64,000 nucleotides of DNA from Luteimonas marina (GCF_007859325.1 NZ_VOHK01000009.1:1-64000), one strand, 5' to 3'. Shown: positions 1 to 7,702, counted from the stretch's first letter. A program made the numbers and translations. The notes: a model not told the origin generated them from the letters alone.

Positions 1-277
1 CGCCGCCTTGGCCGGGCTGGCGCCCTATAACGTGGACAGCGGCCAGCACGCCGGCAAACGCCGCATCCGCGGCGGGCGGGCACCGATCCGCCGGGTGTTG
101 TACATGGCCTGCTGGTCGGTGATCCGCACCCAACCCGACTTCAAGGATCGTTACCAGCGGCTACGCCAGCGAGGCAAGTGCGCCAAGGTCGCCATCACCG
201 CCTGCATGCGGGTCCTGCTGACCCGGCTCAATGCCATGGCCCGTGATCGGACCGAATGGAAGGTGCCGGCCAACTAG
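1..277 (+). CDS. IS110-family transposase, C-terminal fragment (cut by window edge)
   Basis: The reading frame is open from the first bases and ends at TAG 275-277. The translation AALAGLAPYNVDSG, then KRRIRGGRAPIRRVLYMA, is the typical C-terminal transposase_20 region of IS110/IS116/IS902 elements, which includes the catalytic-serine half of these DEDD transposases. Only about 91 codons are inside the window, so whether the whole element is intact cannot be judged. No IS end or target duplication is recognisable downstream, as expected because IS110 elements usually lack inverted repeats. It lies directly upstream of the pilB promoter, so an insertion may have separated pilB from neighbours such as pilA or pilSR. 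Family assignment is firm; activity is unknown. Confidence 0.85.
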   Translation, partial: AALAGLAPYNVDSGQHAGKRRIRGGRAPIRRVLYMACWSVIRTQPDFKDRYQRLRQRGKCAKVAITACMRVLLTRLNAMARDRTEWKVPAN

Positions 278-380
278 GCAAAGACAGTTGCTCCTACAGG
301 GGTGTTTCAGGGGGCGGCGTTCGTTGGGAGGCTTCGGGTCGCCGCGGATTGTGCGCGGATGCGCCTTGGCGCATGGTTGC

Positions 381-395
381 GGGCACGGGTCTTGC
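381..395 (+). promoter_or_regulatory. sigma-54 (RpoN) promoter of pilB
   Basis: The sequence GGGCACGGGTCTTGC matches the RpoN consensus TGGCACG-N4-TTGC at all but the first base. The -24 GG is at 382-383 and the -12 GC at 394-395, with the required 12-base step between them. A start near 407 would leave a leader of about 27 nt before the pilB ATG. Type IV pilin genes are classically RpoN/PilR dependent; finding the element directly in front of pilB suggests the pilB transcript starts here. Inferred from sequence only. Confidence 0.6.
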
Positions 396-433
396 GTTAA
401 AGTTTTCGTATCGGCTCCAGGGGGGATTCCACC

Positions 434-2161
434 ATGAATGCAGTCGCGACCGCCAACCTCGCCGGCATCACCGGCATCGCCCGCCGGCTGGTCCTGGACG
501 GCGCCCTGGACGAGGCGACCGCCCGCGAGGCCCTGGACAAGGCCACGGCCGAGCGCAAGCAGGTCGCGAACTACCTGCGCGAGCAGAAGCTGGTGACGGC
601 GGCGCAGATGGCCGCGGCCAACTCGATCGAGTTCGGCATGCCGATCCTCGACCCGTCGGCGATGGACGCCAACCAGAGCGCGATCAAGCTGATCAGCGAG
701 GAACTGCTGGGCAAGCACCAGGTGCTGCCGCTGTACAAGCGCGGCAACAAGCTGTTCGTGGGACTGTCCGACCCGACCAACAGCCATGCCCTGGACGAGG
801 TGAAGTTCCACACCAACCTGGTGGTGGAGCCGATCCTGGTCGACGAGGACAGCATCCGCCGCACGCTGGAACTGTGGCAGCAGAACCAGGACAGCTTCGG
901 CGACACGCTGGGCGACAGCGACGGGCTGGACAATCTGGACATCGAGGCCGGCGGCGAGGACGACGCCCGCGATACCGGGATCGACGGCAAGGGCGACGAC
1001 ACGCCGGTGGTGAAGTTCGTCAACAAGGTGCTGATCGACGCGATCCGCCGCGGCGCGTCGGACATCCATTTCGAGCCCTACGAGAACGACTACCGGGTGC
1101 GCCTGCGCATCGACGGCCTGCTCAAGCAGACGGCGAAGATGCCGATCAAGCTCAACCAGCGCATCACCGCGCGCCTGAAGGTGATGGCGCAACTGGACAT
1201 CGCCGAGAAGCGTGTGCCGCAGGACGGCCGCATCAAGCTCAACCTCAGCAAGACCAAGCAGATCGACTTCCGCGTCAGCACCCTGCCCACCCTGTTCGGC
1301 GAGAAGGTGGTGCTGCGTATCCTCGACGGCAGCGCGGCCAGGCTGGGCATCGAGAAGCTCGGCTACGAGGCGGACCAGCAGCAACTGTTCCTGGACGCGA
1401 TCCACAAGCCCTACGGCATGGTGCTGGTCACCGGCCCGACCGGTTCGGGCAAGACGGTGAGCCTGTACACGGCGCTGGGCATCCTCAACGACGAGACCCG
1501 CAACATCTCCACCGCCGAGGATCCGGTGGAAATCCGCCTGCCGGGCGTGAACCAGGTGCAGCAGAACGAGAAGCGCGGCATGACCTTCGCCGCCGCGCTG
1601 CGCAGCTTCCTGCGCCAGGATCCGGACATCATCATGGTCGGCGAGATCCGCGACCTGGAAACCGCCGAGATCGCGATCAAGGCCGCGCAGACCGGCCACA
1701 TGGTGCTGTCCACCCTGCACACCAACGACGGGCCGCAGACCATCGCGCGCCTGATGAACATGGGCATCGCGCCGTACAACATCACCAGTTCGGTGACGCT
1801 GGTGATCGCCCAGCGCCTGGCGCGGCGGCTGTGCAACAAGTGCCGGCGGCCGATGGACCTGCCCGACCACGCGCTGCTGGCCGAGGGGTTCACCGAGGCC
1901 GAGATCGCCGAGGGCTTCACCGTGTACGAGGCGGTGGGCTGCGACGAATGCACCGGCGGGTACAAGGGCCGGACCGGCGTGTACCAGGTGATGCCGATGA
2001 GCGACGAGATCGCCACCATCATCCTGCAGGGCGGCAACGCCATCGAGATCGCCAAGGCGGCGCAGGCGTCCGGGGTGCGCGATTTGCGGCAGTCGGCGCT
2101 GCTGAAGGTCCGCAACGGCATTACCACGCTGGCCGAGATCAACCGCGTGACCAAGGATTGA
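434..2161 (+). CDS. pilB: Type IV pilus extension ATPase PilB
   Basis: 575 residues, the usual PilB length. The cytoplasmic hexameric ATPase powers pilus polymerisation through the platform protein PilC. An N-terminal MshEN-type domain is followed by the GspE/PulE ATPase core: Walker A GPTGSGKT at residues 334-341, Walker B DIIMVGE at about 398-404, and the zinc-binding pair CNKC / CDEC at about 467-470 and 503-506 that marks PilB rather than the retraction ATPase PilT. A strong ribosome site (AGGGGGG) lies 9-15 bases before the ATG and a sigma-54 promoter further upstream. The gene is followed by repeats and a toxin-antitoxin pair rather than by pilA or pilC. A 14-bp direct repeat (GGGCGGCGTTCGTT) occurs just before it (312-325) and right after its stop (2162-2175). 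Confidence 0.97.
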   Translation: MNAVATANLAGITGIARRLVLDGALDEATAREALDKATAERKQVANYLREQKLVTAAQMAAANSIEFGMPILDPSAMDANQSAIKLISEELLGKHQVLPLYKRGNKLFVGLSDPTNSHALDEVKFHTNLVVEPILVDEDSIRRTLELWQQNQDSFGDTLGDSDGLDNLDIEAGGEDDARDTGIDGKGDDTPVVKFVNKVLIDAIRRGASDIHFEPYENDYRVRLRIDGLLKQTAKMPIKLNQRITARLKVMAQLDIAEKRVPQDGRIKLNLSKTKQIDFRVSTLPTLFGEKVVLRILDGSAARLGIEKLGYEADQQQLFLDAIHKPYGMVLVTGPTGSGKTVSLYTALGILNDETRNISTAEDPVEIRLPGVNQVQQNEKRGMTFAAALRSFLRQDPDIIMVGEIRDLETAEIAIKAAQTGHMVLSTLHTNDGPQTIARLMNMGIAPYNITSSVTLVIAQRLARRLCNKCRRPMDLPDHALLAEGFTEAEIAEGFTVYEAVGCDECTGGYKGRTGVYQVMPMSDEIATIILQGGNAIEIAKAAQASGVRDLRQSALLKVRNGITTLAEINRVTKD

Positions 2162-2275
2162 GGGCGGCGTTCGTTCGGGGCGCCTTCAGGCGCAAGGGGC
2201 GCGCAAAGGCGTGCCCACACGCATCACCGGGGACGGCTTGGGGGGAAGTCGGCTCCGATCGCGGTTTCCGGAAAG

Positions 2276-2540
2276 TCGTCGTCCCCGCGAAACGGGGAAG
2301 CGCTTGTTCAACAGCGTGAAGCGCTGGTCATCCGGCGTCTTGGAATTCAAGCACTTGAAGACGCTGGATCCCCGCCTTCGCGGGGATGACGGCGTTTTTC
2401 CGGGGATGACGGCGTTTTTCCGGGGATGACGGTGTCTTTCCGGGGATGACGGCATTCTTTTGCGGGGATGGCGGCTTTTTTGGGGGGATGACAGCGCTTT
2501 TCGCGAGGACGACGGCGCTTTTTCCACGGGTAACCTTCAG
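2276..2540. repeat. Family A palindrome with outward tandem array
   Basis: A degenerate copy of the family A palindrome (CGTCGTCCCCGCGAAACGG, 2277-2295) faces a good inverted copy ending CGCGGGGATGACGGCG at about 2380-2395. The last 20 nt of that copy (CGGGGATGACGGCGTTTTTC) is then repeated in tandem about seven times up to 2530. The units decay with distance from the palindrome: the second unit is perfect and the last ones differ at several positions. There is no unique spacer between units. This fills most of the gap between pilB and the toxin-antitoxin pair. Confidence 0.85.
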
Positions 2541-2549
2541 GCGGAGTAG

Positions 2550-2569
2550 GTCGGGGCTACGCCCCCGAC
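2550..2569. repeat. Family E 20-bp palindrome
   Basis: The arms GTCGGGG(C) and (G)CCCCCGAC enclose CTAC/GTAG, making a near-perfect 20-bp hairpin. The reverse-complement copy occurs at 56248-56267. Both have the flanking word AGGTCGG / CCGACCT followed by TA, so this is a dispersed repeat and not a gene-specific terminator. Confidence 0.7.
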
Positions 2570-2614
2570 GCCATCAACTTGGCCTTGTTGGACAAAACAG
2601 CTATTCTGGCTGCC

Positions 2615-2866
2615 ATGAAGACCTACAGTGCCCTGGAAGCCAAGAACCGCTTTGGCGAACTGATCGAAGCCGCGCAGCGGCAGCCGATCGGCGTGACCCG
2701 CAATGGCCGCCCTTCCGTGGTGCTGATTTCGGCCGAGAGCTACGCGCGCCGCCAGCGCATGGCGCGCGAGCGCATGCGTCAGGCCATGCAGCGTGCCGGC
2801 GAGCACGCCGCCGCCCAGGGCCTGGACGAGGCCGCGCTGGAACGTCTGTTGGCGGATGAAAGCTGA
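2615..2866 (+). CDS. Phd/YefM-family antitoxin
   Basis: 83 residues beginning MKTYSALEAKNRFGELIEAA, the N-terminal signature of the Phd/YefM fold, which binds operator DNA; the C-terminal tail (about residues 50-83, rich in Arg, Ala and Glu) would wrap the toxin. This ATG was chosen over an upstream TTG because the family signature begins exactly at it. The gene overlaps the next one by 11 nt (ATGAAAGCTGA), so the two are translationally coupled, as is normal for such modules. The pair sits between pilB and pilC and is flanked by palindromic repeats, which suggests acquisition by the pilus locus. Specific partner and targets are unknown. Confidence 0.88.
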   Translation: MKTYSALEAKNRFGELIEAAQRQPIGVTRNGRPSVVLISAESYARRQRMARERMRQAMQRAGEHAAAQGLDEAALERLLADES

Positions 2867-3278
2867 ACGCGTCGTCATCGACAGCAATGTCCTGATCGCC
2901 GCATTGATTTCGCCTGCCGGGACGGCACGCCGTGTGATCGATACCGTGCTGGATCGGGAAATCGACGTATTGCTGTCCGAGGCCGTGTTCACCGGGCTGG
3001 TTTCGCGCCTGGAAAGGCCGAAATTCGATCGCTACCGGGAAGCCGACGCTTGGAACCAGTTCCTGTCGGAGCTGGTGGAACTGGCGATCTGGCACGAGGA
3101 TACAGGTGTCGCCGCCGGCGTCTCCTGCGACGCGGACGACGACAAGTTCCTGGCCCTGGCGGCAATCGGTCGCGCCGATGCGATCATCAGCGGCGACCAC
3201 GATCTGCTGGAACTTGGCAGCTACGAGGGCATCCCCATTCTTGCTCCGGCGCAGTTCCTGCAGGACCTCCGGGACTGA
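2856..3278 (+). CDS. PIN-domain toxin (putative ribonuclease, COG1569 type)
   Basis: 140 residues forming one PIN domain. Acidic residues expected to bind metal are visible: D9 in VVIDSNVL, E42 in LLSEAVF, the acidic cluster at 92-96 (CDADDDKF) and D114/D116 in SGDHDLL. The family is the putative toxin group that pairs with Phd-like antitoxins. The start ATG lies inside the end of the antitoxin gene; a longer upstream frame exists, but its translation is a shadow of the antitoxin and shows no PIN homology. Target RNA is unknown. All catalytic acids appear present, so the toxin is probably active and held in check by the intact antitoxin. Confidence 0.88.
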   Translation: MKAERVVIDSNVLIAALISPAGTARRVIDTVLDREIDVLLSEAVFTGLVSRLERPKFDRYREADAWNQFLSELVELAIWHEDTGVAAGVSCDADDDKFLALAAIGRADAIISGDHDLLELGSYEGIPILAPAQFLQDLRD

Positions 3279-3378
3279 TTGCCCCGCACCGCCACGGCCT
3301 GCGGCCGGCGATCCCGGCAGGGTCATGCGCCCAGTGCCCCCCTGCCCCGCCCCTCGTCCGTGGCCCTCATCCCTGACG

Positions 3379-3515
3379 ATGTCATTTCGACCGCAGGGAG
3401 AAATCTTCCTCTCGTGCGCCGGACAGGAGATTTCTCCCTGCGGTCGAAATGACAAGGAGCGTCGAAATGACAAGGGGCGTCGAAATGACAAGGGGTGTCG
3501 AAATGACAAGGGGAC
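3379..3515. repeat. Family B inverted-repeat pair with tandem tail
   Basis: Left arm TCATTTCGACCGCAGGGAGA (from 3379) faces its reverse complement TCTCCCTGCGGTCGAAATGA (to about 3451), separated by about 25 nt, a long potential hairpin. The right outer end is then amplified as an 18-nt unit (GTCGAAATGACAAGGGGC) four times, ending near 3512. The rest of the 442-nt gap (3279-3378 and 3516-3720) shows no ORF with a coding look; 3690-3720 holds the pilC ribosome site. Confidence 0.85.
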
Positions 3516-3720
3516 GGGACGACAGGGGCGCAAGGGAGCCGTGGGCTCGGCGGGGCTCGGCGGGGCACTCCGGAAGGCGGTCCTGCGGGGGCGATCCGGC
3601 CCCCAGGGGGCGAAATCCGGCCGGCCGTCACATACTTGAATTTCACTTCGCGGCGTAAACGGCTAACATCCAAGGGAATTCGCCGGCTGGGGAGGCCGGC
3701 GATCATCAGGGGAAACACCG

Positions 3721-4983
3721 ATGGCCGTGACACGTTCCGCCGCCAAGACCGCCACCCGGCCCGTCGCCCGTGCCGGGGTGACGCAGGAGACCTTCGTCTG
3801 GCAGGGTACCGACAAGCGCGGTATCAAGATGAAGGGCGAGGAGCAGTCGAAGAACGCCAACATGCTGCGCGCCGAACTGCGTCGCCGCGGCATCCAGCCC
3901 ACCTTCGTCAAGACCAAGCCCAAGCCGCTGTTCGGCAGCGCCGGCAAGCCGATCACGCCAAAGGAAATCGCGGTCTTCAGCCGCCAGCTGGCGACGATGA
4001 TCAAGTCCGGCGTGCCGCTGGTGACGGCGCTGGAGATCATCGGCAACGGCAACAAGAACGTGCGGATGAAGAAGCTGGTCGACGAGCTGCGCCTGGACAT
4101 CGAGGGCGGCTCGTCGATCTACGAGTCGATGAGCAAGCATCCGGTCCAGTTCGACGAGCTGTACCGCAACCTGGTGAAGGCCGGCGAAGGCGCGGGCGTG
4201 CTGGAAACGGTGCTCGACACCATCGCCACGTACAAGGAAAACATCGAGACCCTGAAAGGCAAGATCAAGAAGGCGCTGTTCTACCCGGCGATGGTCATCG
4301 TGGTCGCGATCCTGGTCAGCGCCCTGCTGCTGATCGTGGTGGTGCCGCAGTTCGAGGCCACGTTCGCGAACTTCGGCGCGGAGCTGCCGGCCTTCACCCA
4401 GCTGATCATCAACGCCAGCCGCTTCATCACCAAGTGGTGGTGGTTGATCCTGCTGATCGTGGGCGGCGGCCTGTTCGGCTTCATCTTCCTGCTCAAGCGC
4501 TCGCCGAAGCTGCAGCACACGATGGACCGGCTGAGCCTGAAGATCCCGGTCATCGGCCAGGTGCTGCACAACGCGGCGATCGCCCGCTTCGCCCGCACGC
4601 TGGCGGTGACCTTCAAGGCCGGCGTGCCGCTGGTGGAGGCGCTGGGCATCGTCGCCGGCGCCACCGGCAACAAGGTCTACGAGCAGGCGGTGTTTCGCAT
4701 GCGCGACGACGTCTCCGTCGGCTACCAGGTCAACATGGCGATGAAGCAGGTCAACCTGTTCCCGCACATGGTGGTGCAGATGACCGCGATCGGCGAGGAG
4801 GCCGGCGCGCTGGACACGATGCTGTACAAGGTGGCCGAGTTCTACGAGGAAGAGGTGAACAACGCCGTGGACGCGTTGAGCAGCCTGCTCGAGCCGCTGA
4901 TCATGGTGGTGATCGGCACCGTGGTCGGCGCGATGGTCATCGGCATGTACCTGCCGATCTTCAAGCTCGCCGCGACGATCTGA
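3721..4983 (+). CDS. pilC: Type IV pilus inner-membrane platform protein PilC
   Basis: 420 residues with two GspF/T2SF domains. It forms the inner-membrane platform on which PilB acts to insert pilins. The N-terminal part FVWQGTDKRGIKMKGE and the conserved block FSRQLATMIKSGVPLVTALE open domain one. Three membrane segments are visible at about residues 187-211, 238-262 and 393-416. The second repeat has RFARTLAVTFKAGVPLVEAL. The ATG is preceded by AGGGGAAA. It is separated from pilB by the toxin-antitoxin pair and about 440 nt of repeats, so it probably needs its own promoter; a convincing one was not found. pilD follows after a 247-nt repeat-filled gap. Confidence 0.96.
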   Translation: MAVTRSAAKTATRPVARAGVTQETFVWQGTDKRGIKMKGEEQSKNANMLRAELRRRGIQPTFVKTKPKPLFGSAGKPITPKEIAVFSRQLATMIKSGVPLVTALEIIGNGNKNVRMKKLVDELRLDIEGGSSIYESMSKHPVQFDELYRNLVKAGEGAGVLETVLDTIATYKENIETLKGKIKKALFYPAMVIVVAILVSALLLIVVVPQFEATFANFGAELPAFTQLIINASRFITKWWWLILLIVGGGLFGFIFLLKRSPKLQHTMDRLSLKIPVIGQVLHNAAIARFARTLAVTFKAGVPLVEALGIVAGATGNKVYEQAVFRMRDDVSVGYQVNMAMKQVNLFPHMVVQMTAIGEEAGALDTMLYKVAEFYEEEVNNAVDALSSLLEPLIMVVIGTVVGAMVIGMYLPIFKLAATI

Positions 4984-5029
4984 CGACCTGCGCGATCTCA
5001 CGGATGCAGCCGCACATATCGTTCCGGAC

Positions 5030-5203
5030 CCAGCCGCTCCTGTCATCCCGGGCACGGCCACATGTATCGTTCCGGGCGCCACCGCACCTGCCATTCCGGG
5101 CGCAGCTTCACGTGTCATTCCGAGCGCAGCGAGGAATCTGCTTGCGGCAGCGATGCAGGACGGCACAGGCAGATTCCTCGCTGCGCTCGGAATGACAGGC
5201 TTT
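5030..5203. repeat. Family B variant hairpin with degenerate tandem array
   Basis: The core is TGTCATTCCGAGCGCAGCGA at about 5110-5130 facing TCGCTGCGCTCGGAATGACA at about 5182-5201. The left outer end is preceded by several degenerate 22-24-nt units of the type CACGTGTCATTCCGGGCGCAGC (about 5030-5112). As in the other arrays, the units resemble the outer end of the palindrome and lie outside it. This occupies the whole pilC-pilD gap. Confidence 0.8.
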
Positions 5204-5230
5204 TTTGACGCTTCCGGTAGACGCATCTAG

Positions 5231-6091
5231 ATGGCTTACCTCGACCAGAACCCCGAACTCGGCTACCCGCTGGTCGCCGGGCTTGGCCTCCTCGTCGGCA
5301 GCTTCCTCAACGTGGTGATCCTGCGCCTGCCGCGGCGCATGGAGTGGGAGTGGAAGCGCGACGCGCGCGAGGTGCTGGAGGAGCCGGAGCTCTACGACCC
5401 GCCCCCGCCCGGGATCGTGGTGGAGCGCTCGCACTGCCCGCACTGCGGGCACCAGCTGTCGTGGTACGAGAACATCCCGGTGCTGAGCTGGCTGGCGCTG
5501 CGCGGCAGGTGCCGCAGCTGCAGGGCGCCGATCTCGATCCAGTACCCGCTGGTGGAACTGGTGACGGCGCTGCTGTGCACGCTGTGCGTGTGGCAGTTCG
5601 GCTTTGGCTGGCAGGGGTTCGGGGCCTGCCTGCTGACGTGTTTCCTGGTGGCGCTGTCGGGGATCGACCTGCGCACGCAGCTGCTGCCGGACTCGCTGAC
5701 GCTGCCGCTGATGTGGCTGGGGCTGGTGGCCTCGCTGGACAACCTGTACATGCCGGCGAAACCGGCGCTGCTGGGCGCGATCGCGGGCTACGCCAGCCTG
5801 TGGTCGGTGTGGTGGGTGTTCAAGCAGGTGACCGGCAAGGAAGGCATGGGCCACGGCGACTTCAAGCTGCTGGCCGCGCTCGGGGCCTGGGTGGGGCTGG
5901 CGGGGGTGCTGCCGATCATCCTGCTGTCGTCGGTGGTGGGGGCGGTGGCGGGTTCGATCTGGCTGGCGATGAAGGGCCGCGACCGGGCGACGCCGATCCC
6001 GTTCGGGCCGTACCTGGCGATCGCGGGGTGGGTCGTCTTCATGTGGGGCGAGCAGCTGATCGGCCTGTACAAGGGCTACGCCGGGTTGTAG
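5231..6091 (+). CDS. pilD: Prepilin peptidase / N-methyltransferase PilD
   Basis: 286 residues. An integral membrane aspartyl protease that cleaves type IV prepilin leaders and N-methylates the new first residue. The cytoplasmic loop carries the two cysteine pairs C69-C72 and C94-C97 of the methylase domain. The two catalytic aspartates are D146 (SGIDLRTQLLPD) and D210 in the GMGHGD motif. About eight hydrophobic segments are visible. The stop codon lies within the word GGGTTGTAGCGG, which begins a family C repeat; the same word ends the truncated hepT gene at 6744, so the present C-terminus (YAGL) may be repeat-supplied. Function is secure. Confidence 0.96.
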   Translation: MAYLDQNPELGYPLVAGLGLLVGSFLNVVILRLPRRMEWEWKRDAREVLEEPELYDPPPPGIVVERSHCPHCGHQLSWYENIPVLSWLALRGRCRSCRAPISIQYPLVELVTALLCTLCVWQFGFGWQGFGACLLTCFLVALSGIDLRTQLLPDSLTLPLMWLGLVASLDNLYMPAKPALLGAIAGYASLWSVWWVFKQVTGKEGMGHGDFKLLAALGAWVGLAGVLPIILLSSVVGAVAGSIWLAMKGRDRATPIPFGPYLAIAGWVVFMWGEQLIGLYKGYAGL

Positions 6092-6312
6092 CGGGCGTCC
6101 GCGCACTATGCGCGCACCTCCCTCCCAGCCTTCTGCCCCCACAGACGCGTCGCCCCCTCCGTTGTCATTTCGACCGCAGGGAGAAATCTCCCGTCCGGCG
6201 CGCGGAAAGAAGATTTCTCCCTGCGGTCGAAATGACAGGTTCTTTTCTCTCCCGCCGCTTGCGGGTTACATGCCTGCCGGGGTAAGGCTGGATGGGGGCG
6301 CTCTTTCCCCTT
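6083..6312. repeat. Family C repeat interrupted by a family B hairpin
   Basis: The left part (6083-6140, GGGTTGTAGCGGGCGTCCGC then CCCTCCCAGCCTTC) closely resembles the left part of the intact family C element at 6735-6790. The right end GGCTGGATGGGGGCGC is at about 6288-6303. Between them is a complete family B pair (TCATTTCGACCGCAGGGAGA at about 6163, inverse copy to 6236). The nesting implies that B entered after C. Confidence 0.7.
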
Positions 6313-6373
6313 CAAGGCAAAACCCATGCTGAAATGCGTATGATCGTCATGCGCAGAATGCGAAGGGTGCCCC

Positions 6374-6664
6374 ATGCGACCGTCTGCTGTGCTCCACATG
6401 AAGCGAAGCGCCGTACGCGAAGCGGCGCGCCGTTTCCGCGTGACGAATCCGCGCGTATTCGGATCCATCCTGCACGGAACCGATTACGACGGGAGCGACC
6501 TCGACCTGCTGGTCGATGCATTGCCCGGCACGACGCTGTTCGACCTGGGCGGGCTGCAGGTTGAGCTGGAAGCGCTGCTTGGCATTCAGGTCGACCTGCT
6601 GACGCCAGCCGATTTGCCAGCGAAGTTCCGGGCTAAGGTGCTTGCCGAGGCGCAGCCCGTATGA
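6374..6664 (+). CDS. MNT-domain nucleotidyltransferase antitoxin (MntA-like)
   Basis: 96 residues of a minimal nucleotidyltransferase. The diagnostic GS-x10-D-x-D pattern is FGSILHGTDYDGSDLDLLVD (residues 29-48), with G30-S31 and the metal-binding D42 and D44; D74 in GIQVDLL is the likely third carboxylate. In HEPN/MNT modules such proteins neutralise the HEPN RNase toxin by AMPylating it. The start has AAGGG seven bases upstream; a second ATG at 6398 would give an 88-residue form. The stop overlaps the next start (ATGA, 6661-6664), as in intact modules, but the partner is only a stub. The antitoxin is therefore an orphan here. Confidence 0.88.
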   Translation: MRPSAVLHMKRSAVREAARRFRVTNPRVFGSILHGTDYDGSDLDLLVDALPGTTLFDLGGLQVELEALLGIQVDLLTPADLPAKFRAKVLAEAQPV

Positions 6665-6744
6665 CGGAAAGCCGGCTGCCCGACTACCTTGGCCATATGC
6701 GCCAGGCCGTGGTCCGCGTCGACCGCAATCCCATAGGGTTGTAG
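6661..6744 (+). pseudogene. Truncated HEPN (DUF86/HepT-like) toxin remnant
   Basis: Only 27 codons remain: MTESRLPDYLGHMRQAVVRV, then DRNPIGL and stop. The first 16-18 residues match the start of DUF86/HepT HEPN toxins, which normally run to about 110-140 residues and carry a catalytic R-x4-6-H motif further on. That motif is missing. The frame ends exactly in GGGTTGTAGCGG, the start of a family C repeat, so insertion or deletion at the repeat removed the rest. Too short to fold as a HEPN domain, so probably inactive. Confidence 0.75.
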
Positions 6745-6868
6745 CGGTTTCCGCGCTTCGCGCGGCCCCCATCCCAGCCTTCCCCCGCAGGCGGGGGAAG
6801 GGGCAAAAAAGCCGCTTTCGCTTCTGGCTCCTTCCCCCGCCTGCGGGGGAAGGCTGGGATGGGGGCGC
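6735..6868. repeat. Family C palindromic repeat
   Basis: Left arm CATCCCAGCCTTCCCCCGC at about 6770-6788 faces GCGGGGGAAGGCTGGGATGG at about 6844-6863, around an AT-richer loop. It begins with GGGTTGTAGCGG at the end of the hepT remnant and stops just before coaE. Confidence 0.8.
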
Positions 6869-6883
6869 TTTTCCGTCCACACC

Positions 6884-7537
6884 ATGCACAATCCCCCCAT
6901 GGCCGACTACGTAGTGGGACTCACGGGAGGCGTGGCCTCCGGCAAGAGCGAGGTGACGCGGCGCTTCGAGGCGCTGGGCGTGGCCGTGGCCGACGCCGAC
7001 CTCGCCGCGCGCGACGCGGTGGCCGTGGGCAGCGAGGGGCTGGCGGAGGTGGTGGCGGCCTTCGGCGCGGGTGCGCTGGCGCCGGATGGTTCGCTGGACC
7101 GGCCGGCGATGCGCCGGCGCGTGTTCGCCGACGATGCGGCGCGCCTGCGGCTGGAGGCGATCGTGCATCCGCGCGTACGCGACCTGCTGCGCGCGCAGTG
7201 CGCGGCGGCGCCGGGGCCGTATGCGATCGCCGCGATCCCGCTGCTGGCCGAGGCCCTGCCCGTGCAGGGCACCGGCGCCGGCGGGCGCGCGGCCTATCCC
7301 TGGCTGCGGCGGGTGCTGGTGGTCGACGTGCCGGTCGAGGTGCAGCGCGAGCGGCTGCTGGCGCGCGACGGCATCGACGCGGCGCTGGCCGAACGGATGA
7401 TCGCGGCGCAGGCGACGCGGCAGGAGCGGCTGGCGATCGCGGACGACGTGATCGTCAACGACGGGCCGCTGGAGGCGCTGGAGGCGCACGTGGCGGCGCT
7501 GGATGCGCGGTATCGGGCGCTGGCTGGGGCGGGCTGA
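6884..7537 (+). CDS. coaE: Dephospho-CoA kinase
   Basis: 217 residues. Phosphorylates the 3'-OH of dephospho-CoA in the last step of CoA synthesis. P-loop GGVASGKS at residues 15-22, DADLAAR shortly after it, and the lid region with TRQERLAIAD near the C-terminus. A second ATG at 6899 (MADYVVGLTGG) gives a start closer to most homologues; the first ATG is retained because both are in frame and neither has a clearly better ribosome site. Placement after pilD is the standard pil-coaE arrangement in this group. A short insertion (LPVQGTGAGGRAAYPW) precedes the VVDVP strand. Confidence 0.95.
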   Translation: MHNPPMADYVVGLTGGVASGKSEVTRRFEALGVAVADADLAARDAVAVGSEGLAEVVAAFGAGALAPDGSLDRPAMRRRVFADDAARLRLEAIVHPRVRDLLRAQCAAAPGPYAIAAIPLLAEALPVQGTGAGGRAAYPWLRRVLVVDVPVEVQRERLLARDGIDAALAERMIAAQATRQERLAIADDVIVNDGPLEALEAHVAALDARYRALAGAG

Positions 7538-7587
7538 GTGGACGAGGCGCGTTTGCCGGTTTGCTGATGGGCGGTGGTTGCTGACTT

Positions 7588-7683
7588 GCCCCCACCCCAG
7601 CCCTCCCCCGCAGGCGGGGGAGGGAGCCGGAGGCCGCTGCTTTCAGCTCCCTCCCCCGCCTGCGGGGGAGGGTTGGGGTGGGG
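7588..7683. repeat. Family C palindromic repeat
   Basis: CCCCCACCCCAGCCCTCCCC on the left and GGGGAGGGTTGGGGTGGGGG on the right, each with its own inner GCAGG/CCTGC hairpin, around about 25 nt. It lies between the convergent coaE and Nudix genes and could act as a bidirectional transcription stop, although no U-run follows. Confidence 0.8.
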
Positions 7684-7702
7684 GCCCGCCAAGCCCGCGA
7701 AC

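Noticed and set aside
367-380. Second sigma-54-like match TGGCGCATGGTTGC before pilB
   Set aside because: The GG-to-GC step is 11 rather than 12 bases, and sigma-54 promoters are strict about this spacing; the site at 381-395 fits better.
161-1870. Long minus-strand frames over pilB, pilC, secA, dnaE and the kinase gene
   Set aside because: All are mirror frames of well-supported genes; their translations are His/Arg/Val-rich with no domains.
312-2175. 14-bp direct repeats (GGGCGGCGTTCGTT) on both sides of pilB as a target-site duplication
   Set aside because: Too long and too far apart for known elements here, and pilB is a normal chromosomal gene; probably shared repeat sequence or chance.
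2389-2530. Possible CRISPR-like direct repeats (also 3440-3512 and 13483-13570)
   Set aside because: Units of 18-20 nt follow each other with no unique spacers, and each array grows from the end of a palindromic element.
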